Notes: generated by a model not told the origin, from the sequence alone. DNA of 64,000 nucleotides from an uncultured Sphingomonadaceae bacterium (GCA_947497455.1 CANMGU010000001.1:1-64000), one strand, 5' to 3'. Positions 17,050-26,053 are shown, numbered from the stretch's first letter. Made by a program: numbers and translations.

Positions 17050-18591
17050 CTATTTCGGCCAAGCCTCGCGCAAGAGGGCGGTAAACTCCTCCATGGTCCA
17101 GCCTTGCGGAATTAGAAAAGTAAAACGTTCGACGCTGGCAATACCTTGGTCGCAAGTAAGGCCAGGCTCTAGATCAAGACCCTCGGTGATTTTTGAGGTA
17201 GCTTCATCCAGTCGCCCCATAAATATCAGCGGATATGCGCACACGATATGATTGAGGAAATAGTTGGGATTACGAATCCGACTTTCTTCCAATGCGGCGA
17301 GTGAAGCCTCGAAATTCCCAGCCGTAAACTCGGCGTGCCCTCGATAATAGGCCCAGATGGCATAGCGTGGGTGATGAGGTGCATCCCGTTCGGCTGAACG
17401 AATAAGGTCAATGGAAGCGGGATCCTTGTTGAGCGTGCAACGCTGAAAGCCAAGTAGCGCCCGGGCATGCGGGTTGTTGGGGTCAAGCTCTACAGCCCGC
17501 TCCAGATAGGGTAAAGCATTGTCAGAACGGCCCGACATGGTCGCCATTATGCCAGCTGCCAACAAAACTTCCGGATGGTTAGGATCAATGGCCTGCGCTT
17601 TCTTCAAAAGCTCTTGGGTCTCTGCAGCGGTGGCAATGGGATCATCTGCCCAGAAGCTGGCTAGGTTTTGTGAAAGCTGCCCAATCAGTCCGGCGAGTAC
17701 CATTACATTTTCGGGTTCTATATCGAGAGCTTGTCTCAGATGCGTCACGATACGCTCGGCCGCTTCCCGATTATATGTCCATCGTTCGGCCTCTGCTGCC
17801 TGAACATGTTCATAGACGGTCAGGTTGAAATCCGGTCGCTTCAGAACCGCCTTGAAAGCAGAAGCGCTTAGCGCGCTGTTGATTGTGGTCGCGATCGACC
17901 GAATGATATCGTCCTGCAGCTCGAAAAAGGCATCGAGTTCGGTGTCATATTTGTTCGACCATATAGCCGCACCGCTGGTCACATCGGTCAACTGAATGCG
18001 TAAGCGGATGTCTTGACCATTCCGCTGGACGGCACCGCTCACAATGTAACGCGCGCCAAGTTCTTGTCCGATCTCAATCGGCGATTGCTCGCTGTCCCGG
18101 TATCGTATGGCCGAGCTATGCGGGGCGACCTTTTGTTCCGGTACTCGGGAAAGCAGATTGGTCAGGTCGAGGCACAGCCCGCTGGCCAGAAAGGCGTTGT
18201 CATCCTCTCCGCCGATATTGGCAAAAGGCAGGATCGCCAGTGTGTTGTCTGATTGAACGACAGGCGTAGCGACAGGAGCAGCATTTGCCGCTTTACCGCG
18301 CAGTCGATATCCTCGCTTGGGGATGGTCTCGATATGCTTATGGTCACCGCGCTTGTCGCCCAGCGCCTTGCGAAGCAGCGATATGGCGCGGGATAGGCGC
18401 TCGTCACCGCCAAATTCGACGCCCCAAACCGTATCGATCAGTTGATCGCGGGTGACAACTTCGCCTTGCCGATCCAGCAAAGCTCGCAAAACGTCCAGTA
18501 CCCGGGGTTCAACGGTATAGCGCCCGGCCGGCCCTTCGATCACCAGACGGTCGAAATCCACCTTCGCATCTCCAATCTGCACCCGGTCCAT
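17050..18591 (-). CDS. Winged-helix/TPR transcriptional regulator (CadC-like), copy B
   Basis: Same length (513 residues) and domain order as the adjacent copy: winged helix, alpha/beta middle domain (LAILPFANIGGEDDNAFLASGLCLDLTNLLSR), TPR repeats. By eye, the DNA-binding part differs at only a handful of residues (for example MDRVQIG against MDQMQIG), while the TPR region has diverged more (SFWADDPIATAAETQELLKK against SNWTNDPAGTMTEVQGLLNK). That pattern suggests both bind similar DNA but different partners. It reads leftwards and is divergent from the UrcA-like gene, sharing about 185 bases of promoter region, so the secreted proteins may be targets. Confidence 0.85.
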   Translation of the reverse strand: MDRVQIGDAKVDFDRLVIEGPAGRYTVEPRVLDVLRALLDRQGEVVTRDQLIDTVWGVEFGGDERLSRAISLLRKALGDKRGDHKHIETIPKRGYRLRGKAANAAPVATPVVQSDNTLAILPFANIGGEDDNAFLASGLCLDLTNLLSRVPEQKVAPHSSAIRYRDSEQSPIEIGQELGARYIVSGAVQRNGQDIRLRIQLTDVTSGAAIWSNKYDTELDAFFELQDDIIRSIATTINSALSASAFKAVLKRPDFNLTVYEHVQAAEAERWTYNREAAERIVTHLRQALDIEPENVMVLAGLIGQLSQNLASFWADDPIATAAETQELLKKAQAIDPNHPEVLLAAGIMATMSGRSDNALPYLERAVELDPNNPHARALLGFQRCTLNKDPASIDLIRSAERDAPHHPRYAIWAYYRGHAEFTAGNFEASLAALEESRIRNPNYFLNHIVCAYPLIFMGRLDEATSKITEGLDLEPGLTCDQGIASVERFTFLIPQGWTMEEFTALLREAWPK

Positions 18592-18775
18592 AGTCAGTCA
18601 AATACCCCGCAAACCCCTGATTCATAGGCTTTATACACAGTTTTACGCGCCGTCACAGCTTTCCCTAAGAAAAACATCAGAACTTCCAAAACTCTCCCAC
18701 AGGACTTCTTTGGCCGGTCCGGGTCATAGCAGTTCTCACAGCAAGAACGCTGCACCAACATTTAGGAGATAACCC

Positions 18776-19114
18776 ATGAAAAAGACCATTACATTAATCG
18801 CTTTCACAACCGCAGCTCTTGGTTTTGCCGCTGCTCCCGCCGCCGCAGAAACCGTGCAGCAGGTCAGCGTCGCTCTGAGCTATGACAATAATGTTTCCGT
18901 TGCCGACAACTACAAGGCTTTCAAAAAGCAGGTGCGTCAAACCTGCCGTAAAGACCTGACGGTTACGGCTTTGACATCATCGCGCAAAGCCAGCCGCGAA
19001 TGCCGCAGCGAATTGCTTGATGCTGCGGTAAAAGCCAGCGGCAATCGCGAAATGATCGCGCTGCACATTGGTGATGATGCACCTGTTCAAACTGCGCAAG
19101 TCATCACCCGCTGA
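18776..19114 (+). CDS. Small secreted protein, UrcA-like
   Basis: The 112-residue product has a clear Sec signal (MKKTITLIAFTTAALGFAAAPAAA, cleavage after about residue 25) and a small helical domain with two Cys (TCRKD, ECRSE). The order VSYD, then a helix of about 20 residues ending in Cys, resembles UrcA proteins, short periplasmic proteins common in sphingomonads and of unknown function. AGGAG precedes ATG 18776. A strong terminator follows the stop, so the gene is a single unit. The UrcA assignment rests on size, signal and Cys spacing rather than on a precise motif. Confidence 0.6.
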   Translation: MKKTITLIAFTTAALGFAAAPAAAETVQQVSVALSYDNNVSVADNYKAFKKQVRQTCRKDLTVTALTSSRKASRECRSELLDAAVKASGNREMIALHIGDDAPVQTAQVITR

Positions 19115-19129
19115 TGTCCGTGCAATTTG

Positions 19130-19177
19130 GCTGACCAGGGCAATTCCTAATCCCGCCCTGGTCAGCAACCCTTTTTC
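19130..19177 (+). terminator. Rho-independent terminator after UrcA-like gene
   Basis: Perfect 12-base arms GCTGACCAGGGC (19130-19141) and GCCCTGGTCAGC (19155-19166) are followed after a few bases by a run of T (19172-19176). Confidence 0.85.
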
Positions 19178-19287
19178 CCCAAAACCAAACGGCTGCGCAG
19201 ATCGCGTGTCCAACAAACCCGGCAACGCATCTTTGGGGAGGATTTGCAGATGCCGCGCCAATCAAGAAACAAACAGAGGATAAAGAC

Positions 19288-19767
19288 ATGACTATCAAAC
19301 ATTCATCCAAAGCTATCGGATTTGCTGTGGCCGCACTTTTTGCAACCTCCAGTATTCAAGCTCAGCCAGCGGCTGATAATTTCACTTTTACCACAAAATC
19401 CGGACAACCAACTATAGTTGGTGGCAATGCCTCGGTTGGTAACGATTATACCGGCATGCATTTGGACGGTACTTTTGAAAATATCCGGTCAACCGGTCAG
19501 AAAACGCGCGGTAACTTTACCTGCGTGGCGATGACCCAGCCGCCAAATGGCAAGCTGTTTGACATGCATATGCTTTGCGACGCGACCGACAACACCGGCA
19601 AATACAGTGTCACCATGGGCTGCACCATAATCGATATAGCTACCGGTCATTATAGCTGCATCGGCGGTCTTTACGGTAAAAGCGGCGCCTATGCCGGACG
19701 TCGCGGAACGCTCACCAATTATTCCCTAAACGGCCAGGCAACCGGGACCGGTCAGTGGTATCGCTAA
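19288..19767 (+). CDS. Secreted protein of unknown function
   Basis: The 159-residue product has an N-terminal signal peptide (hydrophobic residues 10-24, likely cleavage after SIQAQPAA) and a mature domain that is rich in Gly, Thr and Asn with alternating beta-like strands. It contains four Cys (NFTCVAM, MLCDA, MGCTI, YSCIGG) that could form two disulfides. AGAGGA stands 9 bases before ATG 19288. I recognise no family. It lies between a UrcA-like secreted protein and a DUF3303 gene on the same strand, but terminator hairpins on both sides suggest independent transcription. Confidence 0.6.
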   Translation: MTIKHSSKAIGFAVAALFATSSIQAQPAADNFTFTTKSGQPTIVGGNASVGNDYTGMHLDGTFENIRSTGQKTRGNFTCVAMTQPPNGKLFDMHMLCDATDNTGKYSVTMGCTIIDIATGHYSCIGGLYGKSGAYAGRRGTLTNYSLNGQATGTGQWYR

Positions 19768-19780
19768 TCTGAACTGACAT

Positions 19781-19814
19781 GATGCGGGGAGTGAAAAACA
19801 TTGCTTCCCGCATC
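19781..19814. terminator. Hairpin between secreted protein and DUF3303 gene
   Basis: Arms GATGCGGG (19781-19788) and CCCGCATC (19807-19814) form a strong stem with an A-rich loop. There is no T run after it, so it may be an RNA stabiliser, a weak terminator, or an operator rather than a true terminator. Confidence 0.45.
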
Positions 19815-19847
19815 CCCCCCCCAATCCCGGATCAACAGGAAATCACT

Positions 19848-20138
19848 ATGTTATTCATGACCAAATGGGCAACCCACCCAGAATATCGTCACAGCAACCT
19901 GCAGGCCTTTGCAAAAATGCCTGCGGGTGATGAGGTAGGCGATGGCGGAGAGGGCCTAAAACTTGTCGGTCGCTGGCACGGCCTGGACGGAACCACCGGT
20001 GTGGCGATTTTCGAATCCGATGACCCGGCGGCGATCGCCCGCTGGAGCATCGCCTGGAGCACCACAATGGACGTCGACATTACCCCGGTAGTTGATGACG
20101 AGGCCGTCAAGGCAATTGGCGCGTCTATTCAAAACTGA
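19848..20138 (+). CDS. DUF3303 domain protein
   Basis: ATG 19848 with AGGA 7 bases before gives 96 residues. The sequence MLFMTKWATHPEYRHSNLQAF...LKLVGRWHGLDGTTGVAIFESDDPAAIARWSIAWS matches the DUF3303 pattern of a small ferredoxin-like alpha/beta dimeric barrel domain: strand, helix, VGRWH strand, GV(A)IFE strand, D-x-x-A helix. Function of the family is unknown. The open frame extends back to 19779 but would include the hairpin and has no ribosome binding site. A terminator follows the stop. Confidence 0.8.
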   Translation: MLFMTKWATHPEYRHSNLQAFAKMPAGDEVGDGGEGLKLVGRWHGLDGTTGVAIFESDDPAAIARWSIAWSTTMDVDITPVVDDEAVKAIGASIQN

Positions 20139-20159
20139 TCAACAGTCCCGACCCCCTGG

Positions 20160-20196
20160 AAGGCGTTCTTGTCATCGAGGACGCCTTTCTTTTTTG
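20160..20196 (+). terminator. Terminator after DUF3303 gene
   Basis: Arms AAGGCGT (20160-20166) and ACGCCTT (20181-20187) are followed by CTTTTTT, a rho-independent terminator on the plus strand. Confidence 0.8.
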
Positions 20197-20642
20197 CTGA
20201 TACCGATGGATGCTCAAGCTGTTCTTTAGCGTCTGATTTCGGGATTGAGCAGAATGCCTCGGAACGTCTGAAACTGGGGCGCATTGCTCTCCGTCCGCTA
20301 TGGGCGCAAAAGCGGACGTCAACTTTGTGTAAACAGTCCATCAGCAATCGACCCGGTTGCCGCCTTGACTCGAATTGATTGAACTAGACAGCAGTCGGAC
20401 GGCTAACTTTTAATGCTATTGTGTTACTCACTTTGCCAATTGTGAGAAGAAGTTTGGCCCTCGGGGGGTTCTGTATTGGATTGGAACAATGTCTCATTCT
20501 ATACAAATAAACAATGAACTATAGCTAGCGCAGTAAACGAATCCATTTTGGCTATTTTTTTTTGAGATTAATTGAATAAAATGTTGCAGTATCCATAAAA
20601 TAAGCACAATAAATATGGCAATAGACGGGGCAACTAGCTGAA
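20197..20642. repeat. Intergenic region with dispersed repeat, copy 4
   Basis: At 20292-20318 there is a tight copy of the repeat core: CGTCCGCT, a GGGCGCAAA centre and AGCGGACG. The following 320 bases are A+T-rich, without a gene, and likely hold the promoter of the three-gene cassette (for example the TATTTTTTTTTGAG region near 20552). The base composition changes sharply here from the chromosomal-looking patch to the cassette. Confidence 0.65.
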
Positions 20643-21767
20643 ATGGCCAGAAATCATCTTGGATCCGCTCGTAGGCGGAATGACCCGCCGTATATTATGC
20701 GGCGACGTGCCCATGACTTGTTGAAAGATACCATTGATGTTTGCATAGAACAGCCGTTGATCATCGCTGGCGATGAAGCGGGCTGTGGTGTTACGAGAAC
20801 TATGGATGAGTTTTCGTTGTTGTTGCCGCAGATGAGAATGATCCAGAACAGTGCGGCAGAACGGCAAGTGGCGATTTTGGATTTCAGTGCGGTTGGACGG
20901 CAAGAGCTACCACTCATATTAGTCGAGCTTCGCAATCAATTGATCGAATTTGCTAATCAGTGTGGGTACAAGTCGTCGCATAAGTTTTTCAAGGATTTCG
21001 ATTTTTTGCTCGGAGGATGGCTGGTTACCTACTATTTACCTGCCTCGGTTTCGGATGCTGAACCGGAGCTCAGTCGTTCAGTTTATCAGAAAATTCGAAA
21101 ACGTATTCTCCTGACAGTGCCTAAGTTATTGATTGGCGCAACAACGGCGAACCTCATTGATAGCGATGAAATTGCAGACCTTGTGTTGGCTATGCTCCAA
21201 GAAGGTGCGGATGCGGCTTCATCAACCACTTATGAAGCTCTAGCAACGAAATGGGCTGAAGAGATTGAGAAAATTGCTCGTAAAAGATCAGCGCGCACCA
21301 GACGACATATTCTATCTCATGGTCGGTTGAATGAGCGGTTTGAGGGTGGACTGACTGCGCTGTTCACTGATGCGCTGGATGACTATCAGCAGAAACTATC
21401 AAGCAAAATCAGGGTGTTCGTTAATCTGGATTCGCTAGATGAGTATGAACCACAACGCCAATTCGAAAACAATGTACGGGCCCAACTGTGCGGAATCATG
21501 GCTAATCTGAAATTGGCGCAGATTGGATTTGCATTAGGTTCCAGGGGACAGCCAAAAAATTGGATTCAAGATCTACAACCTCTTGAATTTCAAATGGAGG
21601 CATTGGGTCTTATCTCCAGAGAAGAAGTGGAGCGGTCTTGGGCAGTTAGTAAGCAGTCGAATTCTCGCGTGGAAGCCGCGATGAATATTGCATTCCCAGA
21701 ATCCAAAGAGCAAATCTTGGCCGCTGAACTTGCAGAAGCATGGATTGCTAGCGAAAGTACAGGCTAG
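20643..21767 (+). CDS. Degenerate P-loop NTPase-like protein, first gene of PIN cassette
   Basis: A 374-residue soluble protein. Residues 38-53 read PLIIAGDEAGCGVTRT, which has the shape of a Walker A loop (strand, Gly-x-x-Gly-x-Gly, helix) but with Val where Lys is required. At about 258-267 KIRVFVNLDSLDE looks like a Walker B strand. Between and after are helices, including a basic helix RKRSARTRRH. This suggests an ATPase fold that may bind but not hydrolyse nucleotide, or a different Rossmann-like fold. No membrane segment. It is followed 9 bases later by the helical gene and then by the PIN gene, all on one strand. I cannot place it in a named family; its ATPase relationship is inference. 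Confidence 0.5.
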   Translation: MARNHLGSARRRNDPPYIMRRRAHDLLKDTIDVCIEQPLIIAGDEAGCGVTRTMDEFSLLLPQMRMIQNSAAERQVAILDFSAVGRQELPLILVELRNQLIEFANQCGYKSSHKFFKDFDFLLGGWLVTYYLPASVSDAEPELSRSVYQKIRKRILLTVPKLLIGATTANLIDSDEIADLVLAMLQEGADAASSTTYEALATKWAEEIEKIARKRSARTRRHILSHGRLNERFEGGLTALFTDALDDYQQKLSSKIRVFVNLDSLDEYEPQRQFENNVRAQLCGIMANLKLAQIGFALGSRGQPKNWIQDLQPLEFQMEALGLISREEVERSWAVSKQSNSRVEAAMNIAFPESKEQILAAELAEAWIASESTG

Positions 21768-21782
21768 TTAGAAAGGTTGAAT

Positions 21783-23036
21783 TTGAAAAACACTGATAAC
21801 CTTCCGTTGAGATTGAGTTTTGCAGAAGCCAAGAAACTTCTGGATACTGATCCTGAAGCTGCCGTGCGAGGATGGGTTAGCGGGGTTACAGCTCCTAAGT
21901 CAGTTTCGTCATTGAGATATCTGGCGTTCAATCGTGAAGCGGAAGATCTTATTGTCGAGATAGACCGCGCCTCTTTGTCTAGCGAAACACAAGACAAACT
22001 AATCAAGGAAATCGAATCTGCTAGATCAGATTTTGAAACGGCCGAAAGTAATCCATCAAGAGCAAAAGAACTTGGACAGGCATTCGAACTGGGTGTCGAG
22101 CGTTTCTTTTCAGAAATCCAAGGTAGCCTGGAAGATGAGCTTGAACAAGCCGATTTCTCGGAAGCAGACACACGAGATCTATATGCTATGGAGGACTATT
22201 CTAAAGGTTGGTCATCTGCAGACTTCATCAACTGGGTAAGTCATGGGTTTGAGGCGACTACAAAAGGTTATGCCAGCCACGTTAGAGCCTTTGCTCCAAT
22301 CAATCTATTGCCAGGAGGCGATCCGTCCGATCAATTTGCATTTGCATTTTTGATCGCAAAAAATATCGGATTGAGTTGGCCTGAACGGTTGCTTCGCGCA
22401 ACGCAATTAATGCTAGAGTCTTATCGACTGAAGCCGAACAAAGATGATTTGGCCTTTCACACTCATTTGTGGATGATGATAGCGCGAATTCAGCCTCACG
22501 GGCGATTAGCCAGCACAGCTCGCGGTTATCTGGAGATATTGCTCGGCTTTTCTTCAGAAGAAATTCCAGATAATTTGATAGATTCAGTGACGCTCACGGT
22601 GTCGGCTTGCAGACCCTTTAGCGGAACTCAAGTAAGGTTTTTTGAATGGCTGAAATTGGAGACGCCTTTTTGGCGAGATCGATATTTTGAACTTCTTATG
22701 AATTGCTGGATTGGCGAGCAGATTGAAGTCAAAAAATTTGGTCTTGAATCAGGTCAAATTCTGGAGTGTTGGTTCGTGTTTGTCGATCGTCATACGGAAG
22801 ATGTCGCTGCCATTTTGTCTCAAGAAACTTCTAAAGGACAAGCCCTCGTAAACCGGCTTTGGTCTCTTGTGCCACTTGCCAAGAAGGCCGGTGAAGCTGT
22901 GGATCTGGCAAAAAAAGTGCTACTTTTGTCGCAAAGTAGAAGCAACGAGGTTGAACAAATTGAATCCCGTGAAGCGGAGTTGCTTACCTACGATGACAAA
23001 GAATCTAGTACAATTCTTGCAGGCGCGTTGTCATGA
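21783..23036 (+). CDS. All-helical protein of unknown family, second gene of PIN cassette
   Basis: About 417 residues, almost entirely helical. The first 130 residues are acidic and coiled-coil-like (ESARSDFETAESNPSRAKELG), the middle has paired helices reminiscent of TPR/HEAT solenoids (WPERLLRATQLMLESYRLKP, HTHLWMMIARIQPHGRLASTARGYLEILLGF), and the end is charged. No ATG opens the frame; two TTG codons are available at 21777 and 21783, and AAAGG lies 6 bases before the second, which I prefer. The stop overlaps the PIN gene in an ATGA. No catalytic motif is seen. A scaffold or adaptor between the P-loop-like protein and the nuclease is plausible. Confidence 0.55.
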   Translation: MKNTDNLPLRLSFAEAKKLLDTDPEAAVRGWVSGVTAPKSVSSLRYLAFNREAEDLIVEIDRASLSSETQDKLIKEIESARSDFETAESNPSRAKELGQAFELGVERFFSEIQGSLEDELEQADFSEADTRDLYAMEDYSKGWSSADFINWVSHGFEATTKGYASHVRAFAPINLLPGGDPSDQFAFAFLIAKNIGLSWPERLLRATQLMLESYRLKPNKDDLAFHTHLWMMIARIQPHGRLASTARGYLEILLGFSSEEIPDNLIDSVTLTVSACRPFSGTQVRFFEWLKLETPFWRDRYFELLMNCWIGEQIEVKKFGLESGQILECWFVFVDRHTEDVAAILSQETSKGQALVNRLWSLVPLAKKAGEAVDLAKKVLLLSQSRSNEVEQIESREAELLTYDDKESSTILAGALS

Positions 23037-25417
23037 GCGCACAAGATCCGCTTCCAGATCTCGATCAGTATTTTCGATCCACTGCGTCGCTACAGAAAGC
23101 TATTGAACTCAACCGTTTGGACAATAAGTTCGCCAGCAAGCAAGATGCCGAGATAACCTATTTTTTTGATACAAACGTTTGCGTCTCCTATCTGGATACC
23201 GAGCAACCGTTGCAATCTGGAGAACTGTCCTTGCGCGGACTGTTCAGGAGTTCTGCAGGGAAAACTATTGATCGATTATCAGCTCGCTTCTTGTTCGAAG
23301 GACATTTGCCTGGGCAAAATGGAAAAAGCATCTATCTCAGTCCACCCCACTGGAATGAAACCATTCGAATCCTCGATCGGCTCAATCGGGATCACAAGAG
23401 GATTGTTCCCGAGCTCAAGAAAGTGGAACGTATCATTGAAAATCTCAGGAAGTATCGAAACGATCCTGTAAATCTACTGAAGCAGGCTGATGCCAGTGGT
23501 GTTTCTGAGATATTGCGGCAACTTGCTAGCTTGGCTACGTTGGAGAAACGCTGTCGCAACCTTTGGGGAGAGCGGGACAATCAACGGGAAACGAGAATAG
23601 CGAGTGGCAATATCACCGAATTGTGGACATACTCAGCTGATCATATCCGTCACCAAGATTTTAAGTTTTGGCAAGGAAAAATTCGAACCACCAGGAAAGC
23701 ACATGATGCTAAGCGAGCTAGTTGGGAGAGTAGCCACCAAAAGCACGATCCCAGAACAATCGACAATGATGCAATGACGTTGGCTGCGATGCAAGCGATG
23801 TATCGTGAAACACCTGAATCTACCGGAGTTAGACCAACCAAAAAGTTTTTGCTGATAACCAGTGATAGATTGCTGATGGATGTCGTAAATGAGCAAAAGG
23901 GCAGGCTAGAAAGCGAAGACATACCAATGTTTCTTCGATCGCCTGTGACTTATATGCCATTTATCAACTACGACTATCTTCACGACAAGATTTTTGACAA
24001 TCATGAAGTTCGAGACAATTCCCGAAAAATGGTGAGCGACGTCAAGTCAGCGGTGGACTCAGCTCTTACGTTTGTTGATCGGTTAGAAAATTTATCATCG
24101 TGGAGCCGTAATCAGATTGATTTTCATCAAAATGTGAACCGGTGGTCTGCCATCGCCGAACTAATTGCTATTGTTGGTGCGGAGTACTTTAAAGAGGATT
24201 TCAATCCGGAAAATACGGATGCCCAGGAGTTGGCTGAGTTTTTTGAGAGTACCAGTGTGATTTCAGAGATTGGAAACCTCCTCTCAGAAAGAATTGCTTC
24301 TATCCGTGCAGATCACACCCGCCAGATCACCAGTGTGGCAATTGATCAATTGTCTCATCGCATCAGTAAAGCGATGGAAAGTAAAAAATATCCCAAACGA
24401 CAACGGCGAGCTCCGCTGAGGTTTATCGGAATTGATATTCTCACATCGCTCAAGGCTGCACGAGACCCGCGTTTGTTGTCAATTGATTCTCTAGGAGCAT
24501 TTTTAGATAAACTTGGTCACAAAATACCTGGTAGCGGTGAAGACGATTTTGCTCATGTAGCAACAACAAGTTTGAAATCTGCTTGGGACAAGCCGCAGCT
24601 TGCGGCCGCCAATTATCTAGTGGCGTCAGCCATTTACTTTTCAGTTGGCGCTTGGAATTCAGCCAAAAACTGCGCAGATTTTTGTATTGATCGCTTGCGC
24701 GAAGAGGGGCGCATGAAAGAGTCTTGGATGAGAGAAGCACGTTATGCCAGTGCTCTTGCTTTGAGAATGACGCTTCGATCAAGAGATGAATATACTCAGG
24801 CTCGCACCCTGCTGGGAGACAATATGGCTGAAGCGCATCGAGATCTCCCATATTTCCGAGACAAGTTAGAACGGGCGGCACTTACCTTTACAGCATGTGT
24901 CGTGCAAAAATTAGATGCAGAGCGGGTAGAACTTTCAGACTCGCCAGGTGAGATCTATTTCCTGGATAATGAAAAGATCCAGAGTGAATATGGCTATGCA
25001 ATCGAAGAGACCACGGAAGCGTTGGAAATCATAAAAAACGATTTCATGTTTGGAAACAAAGTTCAAGATTCGCTTATTGTCAGTTTGCAAGGTGAGATAA
25101 ATCTCCTGGCGAGTTTTGTATTTGATCATCTACTCAAGATATCAAAAAAACCGCCATCACAGTCTCAGATCAGAGATCAAATTAAATCCTTACGCGATGC
25201 ACTTGATGAACTAAAGGGAGACATCACCCCCCCATTTAGCGCGGAAGCATACATTCAATGTGCCACTACGATCTTAGAGCCCACCCCGACTAATCTCGAT
25301 AGTTTTTTGTCCATTCTTAAGGATATCGAAACTCACCATCCGGATCGGACTTGGGCTGACAAATCTGAGTACACCTATCTATCCGAGGAACTCTCGAGAC
25401 TCGTGCAGCCTCACTGA
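23033..25417 (+). CDS. Large PIN-like nuclease with helical C-terminal region
   Basis: The 794-residue protein has a PIN-type core spread over the first 300 residues. EITYFFDTNVCVSYLD carries the first Asp (near 46), TIDNDAMTLAAMQAM (near 245) the middle acidic residues, and KKFLLITSDRLLMDVV (near 277) the Thr-Ser-Asp of the final strand. A long insert of charged helices (residues 90-235) separates the first and middle motifs. From 330 to 794 it is helical, with solenoid-like segments (AANYLVASAIYFSVGAWNSAKNCADFC). PIN domains are metal-dependent RNases, and most solitary ones are under 160 residues, so this size is unusual. ATGA overlap with the helical gene shows tight coupling. Predicted effector of a three-gene system. 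Confidence 0.7.
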   Translation: MSAQDPLPDLDQYFRSTASLQKAIELNRLDNKFASKQDAEITYFFDTNVCVSYLDTEQPLQSGELSLRGLFRSSAGKTIDRLSARFLFEGHLPGQNGKSIYLSPPHWNETIRILDRLNRDHKRIVPELKKVERIIENLRKYRNDPVNLLKQADASGVSEILRQLASLATLEKRCRNLWGERDNQRETRIASGNITELWTYSADHIRHQDFKFWQGKIRTTRKAHDAKRASWESSHQKHDPRTIDNDAMTLAAMQAMYRETPESTGVRPTKKFLLITSDRLLMDVVNEQKGRLESEDIPMFLRSPVTYMPFINYDYLHDKIFDNHEVRDNSRKMVSDVKSAVDSALTFVDRLENLSSWSRNQIDFHQNVNRWSAIAELIAIVGAEYFKEDFNPENTDAQELAEFFESTSVISEIGNLLSERIASIRADHTRQITSVAIDQLSHRISKAMESKKYPKRQRRAPLRFIGIDILTSLKAARDPRLLSIDSLGAFLDKLGHKIPGSGEDDFAHVATTSLKSAWDKPQLAAANYLVASAIYFSVGAWNSAKNCADFCIDRLREEGRMKESWMREARYASALALRMTLRSRDEYTQARTLLGDNMAEAHRDLPYFRDKLERAALTFTACVVQKLDAERVELSDSPGEIYFLDNEKIQSEYGYAIEETTEALEIIKNDFMFGNKVQDSLIVSLQGEINLLASFVFDHLLKISKKPPSQSQIRDQIKSLRDALDELKGDITPPFSAEAYIQCATTILEPTPTNLDSFLSILKDIETHHPDRTWADKSEYTYLSEELSRLVQPH

Positions 25418-25643
25418 AATATCTCAAACTTTGTTAGAACGGCCAATTAATTCCAAGTTTCAGGCAAAGTGACGACGATTAGATTGCCGACCCGTAATCG
25501 GCATTGACATCGGAAAGTCAGAATGAACTCTTTGGTTTGAATAAATCAAAAATATTAGTTTGAACGGGGGGCACTGATGATTCTAGCCTCGAAATCGCGT
25601 CTCATTGATGAGAGTAGCCACCGTAGGTCAAGTGATCAGCTGC
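25418..25643. other. Intergenic region downstream of PIN gene
   Basis: No gene is visible. The A+T-rich sequence has no strong terminator; a partial palindrome lies around 25600-25660 beside the integrase remnant. Confidence 0.4.
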
Positions 25644-25850
25644 TCACTTTCGCGTCTCAGGTCCATTAACGAGATCGCAGATCTTGAGCTCAACCAGATC
25701 ACAGCTCCTGGGTTTGCTGTTGATTGCTAGGTCGAAGAGCGCCCGATCTCGAACGCGTTTCTCTCGATCGAGGAAGAACCGTATTGCCCAAATATGTTTC
25801 TGATTGAACGGTTGCTTAGGACCAATCTTGGCTCCAAAGTTCCAAGGCAC
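25644..25850 (-). pseudogene. Tyrosine recombinase remnant (N-terminal fragment)
   Basis: The 68 residues MPWNFGAKIGPKQPF...IWAIRFFLDREKRVRDRALFDLAINSKPRSCDLVELKICDL read like the N-terminal part of a family of short site-specific integrases in which the first catalytic arginine sits in the LxxCDLVxLKIxDL region. The frame then stops at 25644, and the sequence beyond does not resume the family's C-terminal part with the HxxR and Tyr motifs. The gene is therefore truncated and inactive. It lies between the PIN cassette and a repeat copy, as a trace of an earlier insertion event. Confidence 0.7.
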
Positions 25851-25923
25851 TCTATTCTGCGCTGCTGGTATCGAATTGTGAGTATGTCATTTTCTTTCTT
25901 CTTGGCCGGAATGGCCACGAAGA

Positions 25924-26036
25924 ATGTCCGCTTTCAGGGACTAAGAATTTGTGTGCCTACGTCTTGAATTGGGGAGCTTATCCAACCAACAACTTCTGCA
26001 TTCCTAATGCCCGCTTTTTGCGCCCAGAGCGGACAC
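25924..26036 (-). repeat. Dispersed palindromic repeat, copy 5 (inverted)
   Basis: At 26008-26035 the hairpin core TGCCCGCTTTTTGCGCCC...GAGCGGACA is the reverse complement of copies 1 and 4. A TGTCCGCTTTC arm lies at 25924-25934. The whole unit is thus in opposite orientation to copy 1. Confidence 0.7.
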
Positions 26037-26053
26037 ATCTTCCATCTTCGCAA

